Origin: Psychromonas sp. 14N.309.X.WAT.B.A12
GTDB lineage: Bacteria > Pseudomonadota > Gammaproteobacteria > Enterobacterales > Psychromonadaceae
NCBI RefSeq assembly: GCF_030397575.1
Contig: NZ_JAPNXS010000003.1
Span: 62,001-126,000, forward strand
Length of the DNA stretch: 64,000 nucleotides
Direction: 5' to 3'
Shown: positions 45,193 to 54,532 of the stretch, piece after piece
Numbering within the stretch: position 1 is the stretch's first letter
How the letters are laid out: every line of letters begins with the position of its first letter
Program-made: the position numbers and the translations under genes
The notes under the pieces: generated by a model
Told to the model about the DNA's origin: nothing
Database searches by the model: none
Seen by the model: the letters and a program-made list of their open reading frames with translations, nothing else

Positions 45193-46221
45193 ATGACAAC
45201 TAAAGCTTTTATTAAGAGAATATTTTTAAAGGCTTTATTTAGAACTGGGTTGTTAAGAATCCTACATCACAAAAACCGTCATAAAATTTGTGTGCTAATG
45301 GTGCATGGTGTCATGGATATTGATACCAAAACTATTTGGTCTCCACTTCGTAAGCAAATTCCTGTTAAAGAGTTCGACCGAACTCTAGGCATGCTTTCTC
45401 AGTACTATCATTTTATTACCGTACAACAGTCTATCGACATCTTAAGCGGTAAAATTCCACCTATTGATAATGCTTTATTGATTACATTTGATGATGGCTA
45501 CCGTAATAATATTGATTATGCGCTTCCTATTTGTGAGAAATATAATATCAAGCCAGTTTTATTTGTTGCTACTAATCATGTTAATTCAGGGCTTCCTTTT
45601 TGGTTTGACCGTCTTGATTATGCTTTGCAACAAAATGCGGGAGAGGTTATTTCCTTATCCTATAATAATGAAGTTTATACCTTTGATGCAACAAGCCGTA
45701 ATGCTTTAACTATTAGCTACAAAAAATTTCGTGATATTTGTAAGGATAAATTTAGCGACGATATTGAGCTCAATAATCTATTTGATTATTTGTGTGAAAC
45801 CTTAGAAAAGCGTTCAGCATCTGCTTTAAAAGATATTTGTCATGAAGATGATTGGTCTGCAATTGTTACATGGGACGTTCTAAAAAGACTAACGTCAGAC
45901 AATCGTATTGATGTTGCAAGCCATACTCAGGATCATTTACGCTTAGATTGCTTAATAAAAAGCAAAATATTATCACAGATAAAGCAATCAAAAATCTGTA
46001 TTGAAAAGGAATTAGCAGTCAAATGTGATTATTTTTGTTATCCTAATGGCAATTATAATAAGCTTTCTAAACAGTTGGTAAAAGAAGTTGGTTATCAAGC
46101 TGCATTTTCAACGGATGTTGGGTTGTGTCAATCAAAGGATGATTTAATGACATTAAAACGTTTTAACTTTCCTGCGCATAAAACAATTCCTGAACTGTTA
46201 TTCCTGTTTAATACGAAATAA
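45193..46221 (+). CDS. NodB-type polysaccharide deacetylase
   Basis: The 342 residues have motif 1 LLITFDDGYRNNIDYALP, motif 2 IDVASHTQDHLRLD with the two metal-binding histidines, and FCYPNGNYNKLSKQL as motif 3. The N-terminus KICVLMVHGVMD is typical of the subfamily found in exosortase loci. It would remove N-acetyl groups from amino sugars of the polymer or its precursor. It lies 39 bp after the preceding glycosyltransferase. Confidence 0.9.
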   Translation: MTTKAFIKRIFLKALFRTGLLRILHHKNRHKICVLMVHGVMDIDTKTIWSPLRKQIPVKEFDRTLGMLSQYYHFITVQQSIDILSGKIPPIDNALLITFDDGYRNNIDYALPICEKYNIKPVLFVATNHVNSGLPFWFDRLDYALQQNAGEVISLSYNNEVYTFDATSRNALTISYKKFRDICKDKFSDDIELNNLFDYLCETLEKRSASALKDICHEDDWSAIVTWDVLKRLTSDNRIDVASHTQDHLRLDCLIKSKILSQIKQSKICIEKELAVKCDYFCYPNGNYNKLSKQLVKEVGYQAAFSTDVGLCQSKDDLMTLKRFNFPAHKTIPELLFLFNTK

Positions 46222-46267
46222 TAACTATCTCGTTTTATCTATTTCATTGCTAGGGTTGTAAATTATC

Positions 46268-47389
46268 ATGTTAAATATTTGTCTTGTTGCTCATTTTGCC
46301 TATGGTGCAGTTACTGGTGGAAGTCATGGCTCAATTGGTGGTGTGGAACGACAAACGAGTTTGATGGCTAAATGGTTGGTGGCAAGAGGGCATAAAGTTT
46401 CTTTGTTAACTTGGTCTGAAGGATCCGATGAAGACGAAGTGATAGAGGGCATCAATGTGATTAAAATATGTCGTCAAGATTCAGGTTTAAAAGGACTTCG
46501 TTTCTTTCATCCTCGTTGGACTGGTTTAAATAGTGCAATGAAGCGTGCCGATGCTGATATTTATTATCAAAACTGTGGTGAATACATAACAGGGCAAGTT
46601 GCGCTATGGTGTAAGTTGCATAACAAAAAATTTTTATACTCTTTAGCAAATGATTCTGATGCTGATTATAAATTGCCAGTAATGAACACCTATCGAGAAA
46701 GGATTTTATATCGTTATGGTTTAGCCAATGCGGATTATATTTTATCGCAAACTAAAAAACAGATGAACTCTCTAAAGTCTGGTTTTAAACTCAATTCTGA
46801 AATAATGCCTATGCCATGCCCTGGTCCTAATCGTGATGAGTATGAAAAAATCGTTTTAAATCAAAAATCACCTTCTATTTTATGGGCAGCGAGAATCCAT
46901 GAAAGTAAACGATTAGAGTTGTTTTTAGAAGTCGCAAAAAGTCTTCCTGAGTATCAGTTTATTATTGGTGGCAGCCCTAAACAAGAAGATGCCTATTTTA
47001 AAAGCGTATTAAATACGATGAATAAGCTCCATAACGTAACCTATTTAGGTATGGTTGCTCGTGCTGATATGCCCAATTTATATCGTAGTGCAAGTGTGTT
47101 TTGTTGTTCATCGGTTTATGAAGGGTTTCCTAATACCTTTTTAGAAGCATGGAGCCAAGGGGTGCCTATTGTTTCTACCTTTGACCCAGACCACCTTATC
47201 AGAGATCGTGAGTTAGGCTTTGATGCTGTTACAAAAGATGATTTGGTATCAGGTATTAGAAAGTTATGTTCTGACCCTGAGTTATGGCAACAGTATTCTA
47301 ATAATGCGCGTGAATATTATGTAAAGAATCACTCTGTTAACCAAGTGATGGAACGTTTCGAAGCTATTTTCGCTGAATTATCACAATAA
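46268..47389 (+). CDS. GT4-family glycosyltransferase
   Basis: A 373-residue GT-B enzyme with the N-terminal glycine-rich HGSIGGVERQTSLMAKWL and C-terminal ILWAARIHESKRLELFLEVA, FIIGGSPKQEDAYF and SVYEGFPNTFLEAWSQGVPIV. It is followed after 9 bp by another GT4 gene. Donor and acceptor are unknown. Confidence 0.88.
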   Translation: MLNICLVAHFAYGAVTGGSHGSIGGVERQTSLMAKWLVARGHKVSLLTWSEGSDEDEVIEGINVIKICRQDSGLKGLRFFHPRWTGLNSAMKRADADIYYQNCGEYITGQVALWCKLHNKKFLYSLANDSDADYKLPVMNTYRERILYRYGLANADYILSQTKKQMNSLKSGFKLNSEIMPMPCPGPNRDEYEKIVLNQKSPSILWAARIHESKRLELFLEVAKSLPEYQFIIGGSPKQEDAYFKSVLNTMNKLHNVTYLGMVARADMPNLYRSASVFCCSSVYEGFPNTFLEAWSQGVPIVSTFDPDHLIRDRELGFDAVTKDDLVSGIRKLCSDPELWQQYSNNAREYYVKNHSVNQVMERFEAIFAELSQ

Positions 47390-47398
47390 GGGGGATAA

Positions 47399-48529
47399 AT
47401 GCCAATTAGATTAGCGTTTGTAACCCAGTTTCCTATTGAACTAGGTAGACCACATGGTGGGGTTGAAGCTGTTAGTGTTAATTTAGTACCTGCGTTAGCC
47501 GCCTATTCTGAATTTGAACTACATGTAATAACCTTGTGCCCAGACACCAAGCTTGAATCCATTGAAAAGCTTGAAAATATAACTATTCACCGCATTCCCA
47601 AACCTTCTGGAAGTGAGTTAATAAATGCATTAACAACTGGCAAACGGTTGATCGAACATAAAATCAGAGAAATATCTCCCGATTTAATTCATGCTCATGA
47701 TACTTACGGCATTATGGTTAAGGATTTAAGTATCCCTAAAGTATTTACTATCCATGGTTTTATTTATGGGGATACATTATTAGCAAATGGAAAATTTAAA
47801 GCGATACGTTCTAGAATATGGGAATTTATCGAGAAGTCGAGTTGGCGAAAACAACCTAATATTATTTCCATTAGTCCTTATGTTAGAGAGAGATTAACAG
47901 GGGTAACAAAAGCGCATATTTTTGATATCGATAATCCTATCTCAGGCATATTTTTTGATTTAACAAAACAGCTCAATAAGAAAATTATATTTACATCTGC
48001 AGTGATCACCCCTCGTAAAAATGTATTGCAGCTAGTGAAAGCGTTGAAAATACTTGCTGATAAAGGCATTGAGGTTGAGCTAAGAATTGCTGGTGGTATT
48101 ACGGATCAAGCTTATGCAGATCAACTAACGCAATTTATTGAGACAAATAACTTACAAAAAAATGTCACTCTTTTAGGGCGTATCCCCACTGCTCAAGTCC
48201 AAGCTGAACTATGTAATGCAACTTTATATGCATTAGTTTCTCTGGAAGAAAATTCGCCTATGGGAATCGAAGAAGCAATGGCCGTAGGGGTCCCTGTGGT
48301 AACTTCTAACCGTTGTGGTATGCCTTATATGGTAAAAAATGGCGAAACAGGTTATTTGATCAATCCTTTTGATGAACACAATATTGCTAATAAATGTGAG
48401 TTAATTTTAAATGATCCTGAGCTTGCCAATAAAATGCAGTGTAAAGCAAAGCAGTTAGCACGAGAGCTATACCATGTAGAAAAAGTAGCAGAGAGAACCA
48501 TTGCTGTTTATCATGAAGTGCTCATGTAA
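47399..48529 (+). CDS. GT4-family glycosyltransferase
   Basis: A 376-residue GT-B enzyme starting PIRLAFVTQFPIELGRPHGG, with IIFTSAVITPRKNVLQLVKA, LRIAGGITDQAYADQ and SLEENSPMGIEEAMAVGVPVV as donor-binding region. The ribosome site is GGGGG. It is not a recent copy of its neighbour, since the sequences differ along their length. It is the last transferase before the exosortase gene, 27 bp away. Confidence 0.88.
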   Translation: MPIRLAFVTQFPIELGRPHGGVEAVSVNLVPALAAYSEFELHVITLCPDTKLESIEKLENITIHRIPKPSGSELINALTTGKRLIEHKIREISPDLIHAHDTYGIMVKDLSIPKVFTIHGFIYGDTLLANGKFKAIRSRIWEFIEKSSWRKQPNIISISPYVRERLTGVTKAHIFDIDNPISGIFFDLTKQLNKKIIFTSAVITPRKNVLQLVKALKILADKGIEVELRIAGGITDQAYADQLTQFIETNNLQKNVTLLGRIPTAQVQAELCNATLYALVSLEENSPMGIEEAMAVGVPVVTSNRCGMPYMVKNGETGYLINPFDEHNIANKCELILNDPELANKMQCKAKQLARELYHVEKVAERTIAVYHEVLM

Positions 48530-48556
48530 TGAGGTTATTTATATTAGGAGCTTATT

Positions 48557-50044
48557 TTGTTTAAAAGAATTTCAGTACATAGCTTATTTGTAGCCTCTCT
48601 ATTTGTATTGCTTGTGGTCAGTGCGCCTGTTTTACTCACTATTTTCGACGAATGGAATAGTGACGGGCCCTATAGCCATGGGTTTTTAGGGATTATTGTT
48701 GTGGCCTACGTTTTTTATCTACAACGACATCACTTACAGATCACTCTTTTATCTAAAAGGCATTACGCGCTTGCTTTAGTGTGTTTGGTGTCGAGTCTGT
48801 CTATTTCTTTGGTTGCGTTGTTATCTAGTATCCAACAATTACAGCAATTAGCCTTTTTTAGTATCCTAGTTTCTCTGCTTTTCTGCTTTTATGGTTGGCA
48901 GGTTATTTGCTCTTTTTTCATTCCTTTACTGATGCTGCTACTTATTTTACCGGTTTGGAATATGTTGCAGTTGCCTTTACGTGAGCTGTCAACGCAAGCT
49001 GGAGTGTGGGGGCCTGAGTTACTAGGCATTGCCGTAGACCGTGATGATTATCGACTGTCTACAGCGGGCGGTATGTTCGATGTTGATCCAGCTTGTTCTG
49101 GTCTAGGCTTCTTTATGGTGGCTGCTTTGCTTACATTTTGTGTAAGTTACTTTAATAAACTCTCTACCAAACGAACCTTAACATTTTTACTTATTAGTCT
49201 AGCGGTCGCTATTATTGCCAATTGGTTAAGGGTGATGATTATCATCATAGTGGGCACTTACACAGAGATGAACCATTTTATCGTGCATGACCATCTTACT
49301 TTTGGGTGGATTGTGTTTGCTATATGTTTAATTCCACTTATTTATATTGCTCGTACCTATTTTGAAGAAAGGTCTGAAGATGATACTTCTGAAACTGTTA
49401 AGCCAGTAGCTAATGATGATTTCTCTTTAAATAAAACACAGATATGCGTGACTTTGATTGTTTTTGTTTCTTTTGTTGCAGCCTCTTATTGGATTCCTTC
49501 TCGCTATGATAAAAATTATGCGTTTGTTGAACCAAGTTTAGTCAATTATCAAATAGTTAGTCGTGACAAAGCTTACAGTCCAAGTTGGAAGCCTTACTCA
49601 CAAGGGGCAACTAAAGAGCGGTTCTCTTATTACATTGAGAAGTCATTAGGTTTTCAGGTTTATTTGGCAGATTACTATAAACAAGAACAAGCCAAAGAGA
49701 TGATTTTTGTAGAAAATTACTTATTTGATGAAGATTTTTGGATGGAAGTGGCAGATAAAAAGCTGTCTATTTCGGAAGCACCTGCATTGGATCAAGCTAA
49801 TTTATTCGTATTAAAAAAATCTGCTCATCGGTATCGATTAATTGCTTCTTGGTATGTCATTAATGGGATTATGACTAGTGATAAAAAAATTGCCAAATTA
49901 GCTGAGGTCAAAGCAGCATTATTGGGTCAACCTGGGGCAACGTTAGTTGCAGTTAGTTTTGATTTTGATGGTGATGATCAAGCCAGCGCTGAGCAACAAT
50001 TAAGTAAGTTTATTACAGCTTATCTTAATTCAAATAAATCATAA
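48557..50044 (+). CDS. xrtA: Exosortase A fused to an EpsI domain
   Basis: The 495 residues comprise an inner-membrane exosortase domain of about eight spans (1-270) and a periplasmic EpsI/DUF3485 domain (about 290-490). The catalytic triad is visible: C180 in DVDPACSGLGFF, R225 in IANWLRVMIII, and H244 or H246 in FIVHDHLTFGW. XrtA cleaves proteins at C-terminal PEP-CTERM signals and is thought to couple them to exopolysaccharide export. The start is TTG 48557 after AGGAG (spacing 6). The fused EpsI half, with WKPYSQGATKERF, is characteristic of the A type. No PEP-CTERM substrate is encoded in the window. Confidence 0.92.
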   Translation: MFKRISVHSLFVASLFVLLVVSAPVLLTIFDEWNSDGPYSHGFLGIIVVAYVFYLQRHHLQITLLSKRHYALALVCLVSSLSISLVALLSSIQQLQQLAFFSILVSLLFCFYGWQVICSFFIPLLMLLLILPVWNMLQLPLRELSTQAGVWGPELLGIAVDRDDYRLSTAGGMFDVDPACSGLGFFMVAALLTFCVSYFNKLSTKRTLTFLLISLAVAIIANWLRVMIIIIVGTYTEMNHFIVHDHLTFGWIVFAICLIPLIYIARTYFEERSEDDTSETVKPVANDDFSLNKTQICVTLIVFVSFVAASYWIPSRYDKNYAFVEPSLVNYQIVSRDKAYSPSWKPYSQGATKERFSYYIEKSLGFQVYLADYYKQEQAKEMIFVENYLFDEDFWMEVADKKLSISEAPALDQANLFVLKKSAHRYRLIASWYVINGIMTSDKKIAKLAEVKAALLGQPGATLVAVSFDFDGDDQASAEQQLSKFITAYLNSNKS

Positions 50045-50062
50045 TTTAAGGGATTAAATCCA

Positions 50063-52060
50063 ATGCAATCTATAACTTGGTACATTAAACGTATTCAGAT
50101 GATGAGTTTAAGCGAAATAACTTGGCGAATTATCTCGCTTTCAGCTGCTTGGGTAGAGCGTATAAGAGTCCAGTTTAACTGGGTGCCTAAAGTTCAGTTT
50201 GTAAAAGGTTATCAGGTTAGCTCAGATTTCATGCCTGGTTTTAGTGTTTTTAAAGGGCAATTAGAAGAGCATAAGCCTGAGTGGAAAACCCCTTTATTAG
50301 CAAAAGCCGATATGGTGATTGAACATAGATTAAGCTACTTTGATTTGCAGGATAAGCATCTAGAGACTCCGATTAATTGGCATAAAGATCATAGTGCGAA
50401 TATCTATTCAAATACTGGTCATATCTTAGATGTTAACTATCGCGACTTTAAGGTTAATGGTGACTGTAAGCTTGTTTGGGAGCCAAATCGCCACCATCAA
50501 ATGGTAGTACTAGCTAGAGCCTATCAAGTCACAGGAGACATTAAGTATGCACAAGCAGTTGTTGAGCAAATAACTGACTGGCTGAATCAAAATCCTTACG
50601 GTAAAGGTATGAATTGGCGTAGTCCTCTAGAGCTAGCAATTCGCCTAATCAATTGGGTTTGGACAATTGATCTGATTAAAGATAGTGGATTATTTGTAGG
50701 GGACTTTAAAGCGCGCCTATTAGAAAGTGTTTTTCTACATTGTCGTGACGTTAGTAGTAAATTCTCTCAAGGTACTTCTGCTAACAATCATTTGGTAGGA
50801 GAAGCTGCTGGTGTATATATTGCGGCCAGTTATTTCTCAATGTTACAAGATGCCGCTATTTGGAAAAATAATAGTAAGCGGGTACTGGAGAGAGAGATAG
50901 TAGCGCAAAGCTTTGCCGATGGTTGTACTAAAGAGCATGCCTTTAGCTATCAGTTTTTTGTACTGCAGTTTTATCTTTTTACAGGTTTAGCTGGTAAGTG
51001 GGCCGGTGACGATTTTTCTGAGAGTTATTGGGATACGTTAAAACGCTTATCGGAATTTGTTGTTCGTATCGCTGAAGGTGGCGAGTATTACCCTATGCTA
51101 GGCGACCAAGATGATGGTTATGTATTAGATCTTGGAGATCATGTACATGACATTAATGCGCTTACTGATGTCGTTGGCTATTTTTATGATGATTCGATTT
51201 TCGCATCTACTCAAGCTTGTGAGTCTAGTTTTTGGTTATTTAATAATAAACAAGAAAAAATTAATCAAGGCGTATTAGCAGACTCTGGTTTAAATTCTGC
51301 TGCTTTTGAGGATTCAGGTTACTATTTACTACAAGGTGGTAAGGCTAGCGAGAACAACCAAGCTAGTATTTTAATGGATGTCGCAGAGTTAGGTTATACG
51401 GCGATTGCGGCTCATGGTCACGCGGATGCTTTAAGCTGTGTTGTGCGTATTAATCAGCATGATTTATTCGTTGATACAGGTACCTATGATTATTTCAGCT
51501 TTCCCGAATGGCGTAATCATTTCCGCAAAACACAGGCACATAACACATTAGAAATTGATGGGTTAGATCAATCAGTGATGACAGGGCCTTTTATGTGGGA
51601 ATCGCATGCACAGGCATCTTGTATTGAATGGTCTCCAACAGATAGTGGGGGAAAAATTGTTGCTGCTCATGATGGTTATCAACGTTTAGCATCACCTGTT
51701 ACTCACCAACGCGATGTTGAACTAGATATCACACAACAACAGATAATCATTACTGACCATGTTAAAGCACAAGCACATCATCAAGTTGCCATCTATTTTC
51801 ACTTCTCTGAATGTTGTCAGGATATACGTATTGAAGAGGGGATTTGCTATTTAACACTAGGTGATAATGAGATAGTGATTACATTACCTGAGCAAGTTAA
51901 AGCAACTCTAGTACAAGGCGTACCTAATGATGATGCTCAAATTCCTTCAATAGGTTGGTTGAGTCGTGGCTACCACCAAAAAGTACCTATTACGACTTTA
52001 GTACTTAATGCTGGTATTAATCGAGATAGTGAATTTGTGACTAGTATTGTCTGGAAATAA
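50063..52060 (+). CDS. Heparinase II/III-family protein
   Basis: The 665 residues have an N-terminal alpha/alpha-toroid region (about 60-400, with ANNHLVGEAAGVYIAASYF and NWRSPLELAIRLINWVW) and a C-terminal beta-sandwich with AAHGHADALSCVVRINQHD and HFRKTQAHNTLEIDG. No signal peptide is evident, so its place of action is unclear. Homologues are a regular part of exosortase A loci. Family enzymes cleave uronate-containing or sulfated polysaccharides, which fits the sulfotransferase nearby. It follows xrtA by 18 bp and ends 4 bp from the convergent acyltransferase gene. Confidence 0.88.
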   Translation: MQSITWYIKRIQMMSLSEITWRIISLSAAWVERIRVQFNWVPKVQFVKGYQVSSDFMPGFSVFKGQLEEHKPEWKTPLLAKADMVIEHRLSYFDLQDKHLETPINWHKDHSANIYSNTGHILDVNYRDFKVNGDCKLVWEPNRHHQMVVLARAYQVTGDIKYAQAVVEQITDWLNQNPYGKGMNWRSPLELAIRLINWVWTIDLIKDSGLFVGDFKARLLESVFLHCRDVSSKFSQGTSANNHLVGEAAGVYIAASYFSMLQDAAIWKNNSKRVLEREIVAQSFADGCTKEHAFSYQFFVLQFYLFTGLAGKWAGDDFSESYWDTLKRLSEFVVRIAEGGEYYPMLGDQDDGYVLDLGDHVHDINALTDVVGYFYDDSIFASTQACESSFWLFNNKQEKINQGVLADSGLNSAAFEDSGYYLLQGGKASENNQASILMDVAELGYTAIAAHGHADALSCVVRINQHDLFVDTGTYDYFSFPEWRNHFRKTQAHNTLEIDGLDQSVMTGPFMWESHAQASCIEWSPTDSGGKIVAAHDGYQRLASPVTHQRDVELDITQQQIIITDHVKAQAHHQVAIYFHFSECCQDIRIEEGICYLTLGDNEIVITLPEQVKATLVQGVPNDDAQIPSIGWLSRGYHQKVPITTLVLNAGINRDSEFVTSIVWK

Positions 52061-52064
52061 ATTG

Positions 52065-53180
52065 CTAACGAGTTGGTTTTAAATATTTCCCCGTTGGCCA
52101 AATAGTTAAAAAGTTAAAGAGTGTATTTTTTATCTTATTTGGCCAAATAAGCAGGTGTTGGCCATTACGCTGCTTAGCTAACCAGCGTCTTTTATGATTC
52201 GTATATTGCCCTAGAAAATCATAATCAGTTAACCTCTCTTCAATACACTTTTTCATAACATGGTAACGTAAAACTTGCCCTGTGCCTTTTTGGAATTCAG
52301 GGTTAAAACCTTCTTGTAAAGCAAAAAACTGATCACGATATACATAACCAATTTGTACTGCTTGGGTTTCGCCATCACACGTTAATTCAGCTAATCTTAA
52401 CCAACCTTTTTGTAAAGCTTTATGAGCAAAGTCTTGATAGAAACTCGCCATTTCTGGGCGTCGCTGAAATGAACCTTTAAGGCCTGCTTTCTGCCAACGT
52501 AAGTTATGTAGTTCAAATAATTTGTTTAATGCAGTACTCAGGAGATTAGGATCTTCACAACAGGTTACTTGCCATTTCCCATGGTTGGTTAAATAACCTT
52601 TTGTTTGCTTAATATTCGTGCGTAAGCTTTTTGAAAGAGCTGGTAGGAGCTGATCCGAAAGCAGAGTCAAATCGGTGTTCGCAAAATCAACATCCCGTGC
52701 AGCTGTATTTAGTTCAGGAACTTGTGCCAATGACTTTAATAGGCTTTGCCCACCAACTGTCCACGTAGATACATTAGTGTACCAAATAAGGTCCCAATGG
52801 AAGCTGGCTTGCTTTAATCGTAGTGTCTGCCAAAGTTGTGTTTTTAGTTTTACACTGTCGTGTTTTCTCACAATAAAATTAGAATATTCTGAACCAATCC
52901 CTTGATCACCAGCAAAACGCAATACTTGGTAGGTTAATGTGTTAAGGAGACGGTAAGGTTGAATATAAAAGGGAGCTATAGCGATCGGTTTGTTATTTTC
53001 TTTTAATACAATAAAAAATAACTGAGTTTCATAAGGGCAAGTTTTTTGCCAGCTCTCCATCCATTCCCAAGTGAGAAATATATTATCAGCATCAGATTGT
53101 TCTAATAAGGTATTCCAGTTAGCTTGTAATGTTTTTATTTCAGACCACGAGGTCATAACATAAGAGGTAATAACTGACAT
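52065..53180 (-). CDS. FemAB-like / BioF2-type acyltransferase
   Basis: A 371-residue GNAT-fold protein of the Acetyltransf_6 (CelD/BioF2) type: LKENNKPIAIAPFY and the long SLRTNIKQTKGYL helix, then AVQIGYVYRDQFFALQEGF and GTGQVLRYHVMKKCIEERL. Exosortase loci often carry a FemAB-like protein. It may acylate a sugar or a precursor. It is transcribed toward the heparinase gene with only 4 bp between, so the transcripts are convergent without a visible terminator. Confidence 0.82.
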   Translation of the reverse strand: MSVITSYVMTSWSEIKTLQANWNTLLEQSDADNIFLTWEWMESWQKTCPYETQLFFIVLKENNKPIAIAPFYIQPYRLLNTLTYQVLRFAGDQGIGSEYSNFIVRKHDSVKLKTQLWQTLRLKQASFHWDLIWYTNVSTWTVGGQSLLKSLAQVPELNTAARDVDFANTDLTLLSDQLLPALSKSLRTNIKQTKGYLTNHGKWQVTCCEDPNLLSTALNKLFELHNLRWQKAGLKGSFQRRPEMASFYQDFAHKALQKGWLRLAELTCDGETQAVQIGYVYRDQFFALQEGFNPEFQKGTGQVLRYHVMKKCIEERLTDYDFLGQYTNHKRRWLAKQRNGQHLLIWPNKIKNTLFNFLTIWPTGKYLKPTR

Positions 53181-53220
53181 ATTGTAATAAATACCTTATC
53201 TGCAAATTAGCTATAAAAAT

Positions 53221-53237
53221 CACATTGATAGAATGTG
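53221..53237. promoter_or_regulatory. Small palindrome in the aroF/acyltransferase divergent gap
   Basis: CACATT (53221-53226) and AATGTG (53232-53237) are perfect inverted arms around GATAG, 41 bp upstream of the acyltransferase start. It could be an operator. It does not match the TyrR box TGTAAA-N6-TTTACA. Confidence 0.25.
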
Positions 53238-53454
53238 TTCTTTTATTAAGTAGAAACTAAGCAATTTTGTTTAATATTATCGTGATTTAAACCAATATAT
53301 GAAGAAAGATTATATTTTATTGTAAAAGAAAACAGGTAAATAGAGGCATTAGTTTAATTTAATCCGCATTTATTTGACCTCTGCAGTTTAATCGCATGAT
53401 CTATTATTTTGCTATGCTATTATGTTTTCACTATTAATTGTCAATGAGAGTAAA

Positions 53455-54522
53455 ATGACTACGCAACAAAATGAAAATATCCACATTCAATCAGAAACTA
53501 TTTTAATCACACCAGCAGAGCTTAAAGCGTCTTTGCCCGCTTCTGATAGTGTGTATCAATTCATTAATGAATCTCGTCAAACTATATCTAATATCGTACA
53601 CAAAAAAGACCCGCGTTTTCTTGTTATTTGTGGCCCGTGTTCTATTCATGATATTGAAGCAGCTAAAGATTATGCATCACGTTTGAAAGAGTTACATGAA
53701 CAATATAAAGATACCCTATATATTGTAATGCGAGTTTATTTTGAAAAACCACGTACTACTGTTGGTTGGAAAGGTTTAATCAATGACCCTCATATGGACG
53801 ATTCTTTTGATATCGAAACAGGTCTTAAAAAAGCACGTGAATTACTGCTTTGGATCTCTGAATTAGGTCTACCAATTGCAACTGAAGCGTTAGACCCAAT
53901 TAGCCCACAATACATTGGTGACCTATTTAGTTGGGCTGCAATTGGTGCGCGTACCACTGAATCACAAACTCACCGTGAAATGGCAAGTGGTTTATCAACA
54001 CCGGTTGGCTTTAAAAACGGTACTGACGGTAGCCTATCAACTGCTGTAAATGCAATGCAATCAGCTTCATCTCCACATCGTTTCATGGGGATTAACCAAG
54101 CTGGCCAAAGTGCATTATTACAAACAGCGGGTAACAAAGATGGACACGTGATTTTACGTGGTGGTGGCGGTAAGCCAAACTATGATTCGATCAATGTTGC
54201 ATTAGCCGAACAGGCGTTAGCAAAAGCGAATATGGAAGAGATCCTAATCGTTGATTGTAGCCATGAAAACTCTAGCAAAAACCATGAATTACAACCGCTA
54301 GTTGCAAAAAATGTTTTCCATCAAGTCGTTGAAGGTAATAAATCAATTATTGGTATTATGCTAGAAAGCCACATTAATGCTGGTAATCAGCCTGCTTCGT
54401 TATCTGCTGAAAAGTTACAATACGGTGTATCTGTTACTGATGCATGTATTGACTGGCAGACAACATGTGAACTACTTGAGCAAGCGACTGTGTTATTAAA
54501 AGACGCTATCAAAACTAGATAA
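53455..54522 (+). CDS. aroF: DAHP synthase, AroF-type
   Basis: This enzyme condenses phosphoenolpyruvate and erythrose-4-phosphate, the first step of aromatic amino acid synthesis. The ATG at 53455 gives MTTQQNENIHIQSE and 355 residues (E. coli AroF 356); the open frame begins 33 bp earlier at 53422. Signatures are VICGPCSIHD, VMRVYFEKPRTTVGWKGLIN, GARTTESQTHREMASGLS, HVILRGGGGKPNY and VDCSHENSSK. The aroF-tyrA operon (10-bp gap) indicates the tyrosine-sensitive isoenzyme, but I found no TyrR box upstream. Confidence 0.93.
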   Translation: MTTQQNENIHIQSETILITPAELKASLPASDSVYQFINESRQTISNIVHKKDPRFLVICGPCSIHDIEAAKDYASRLKELHEQYKDTLYIVMRVYFEKPRTTVGWKGLINDPHMDDSFDIETGLKKARELLLWISELGLPIATEALDPISPQYIGDLFSWAAIGARTTESQTHREMASGLSTPVGFKNGTDGSLSTAVNAMQSASSPHRFMGINQAGQSALLQTAGNKDGHVILRGGGGKPNYDSINVALAEQALAKANMEEILIVDCSHENSSKNHELQPLVAKNVFHQVVEGNKSIIGIMLESHINAGNQPASLSAEKLQYGVSVTDACIDWQTTCELLEQATVLLKDAIKTR

Positions 54523-54532
54523 GAAGTAAATT

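Noticed and set aside
53338-53454. TyrR boxes upstream of aroF
   Set aside because: No TGTAAA-N6-TTTACA pair is present; the closest TGTAAA has no matching second half.
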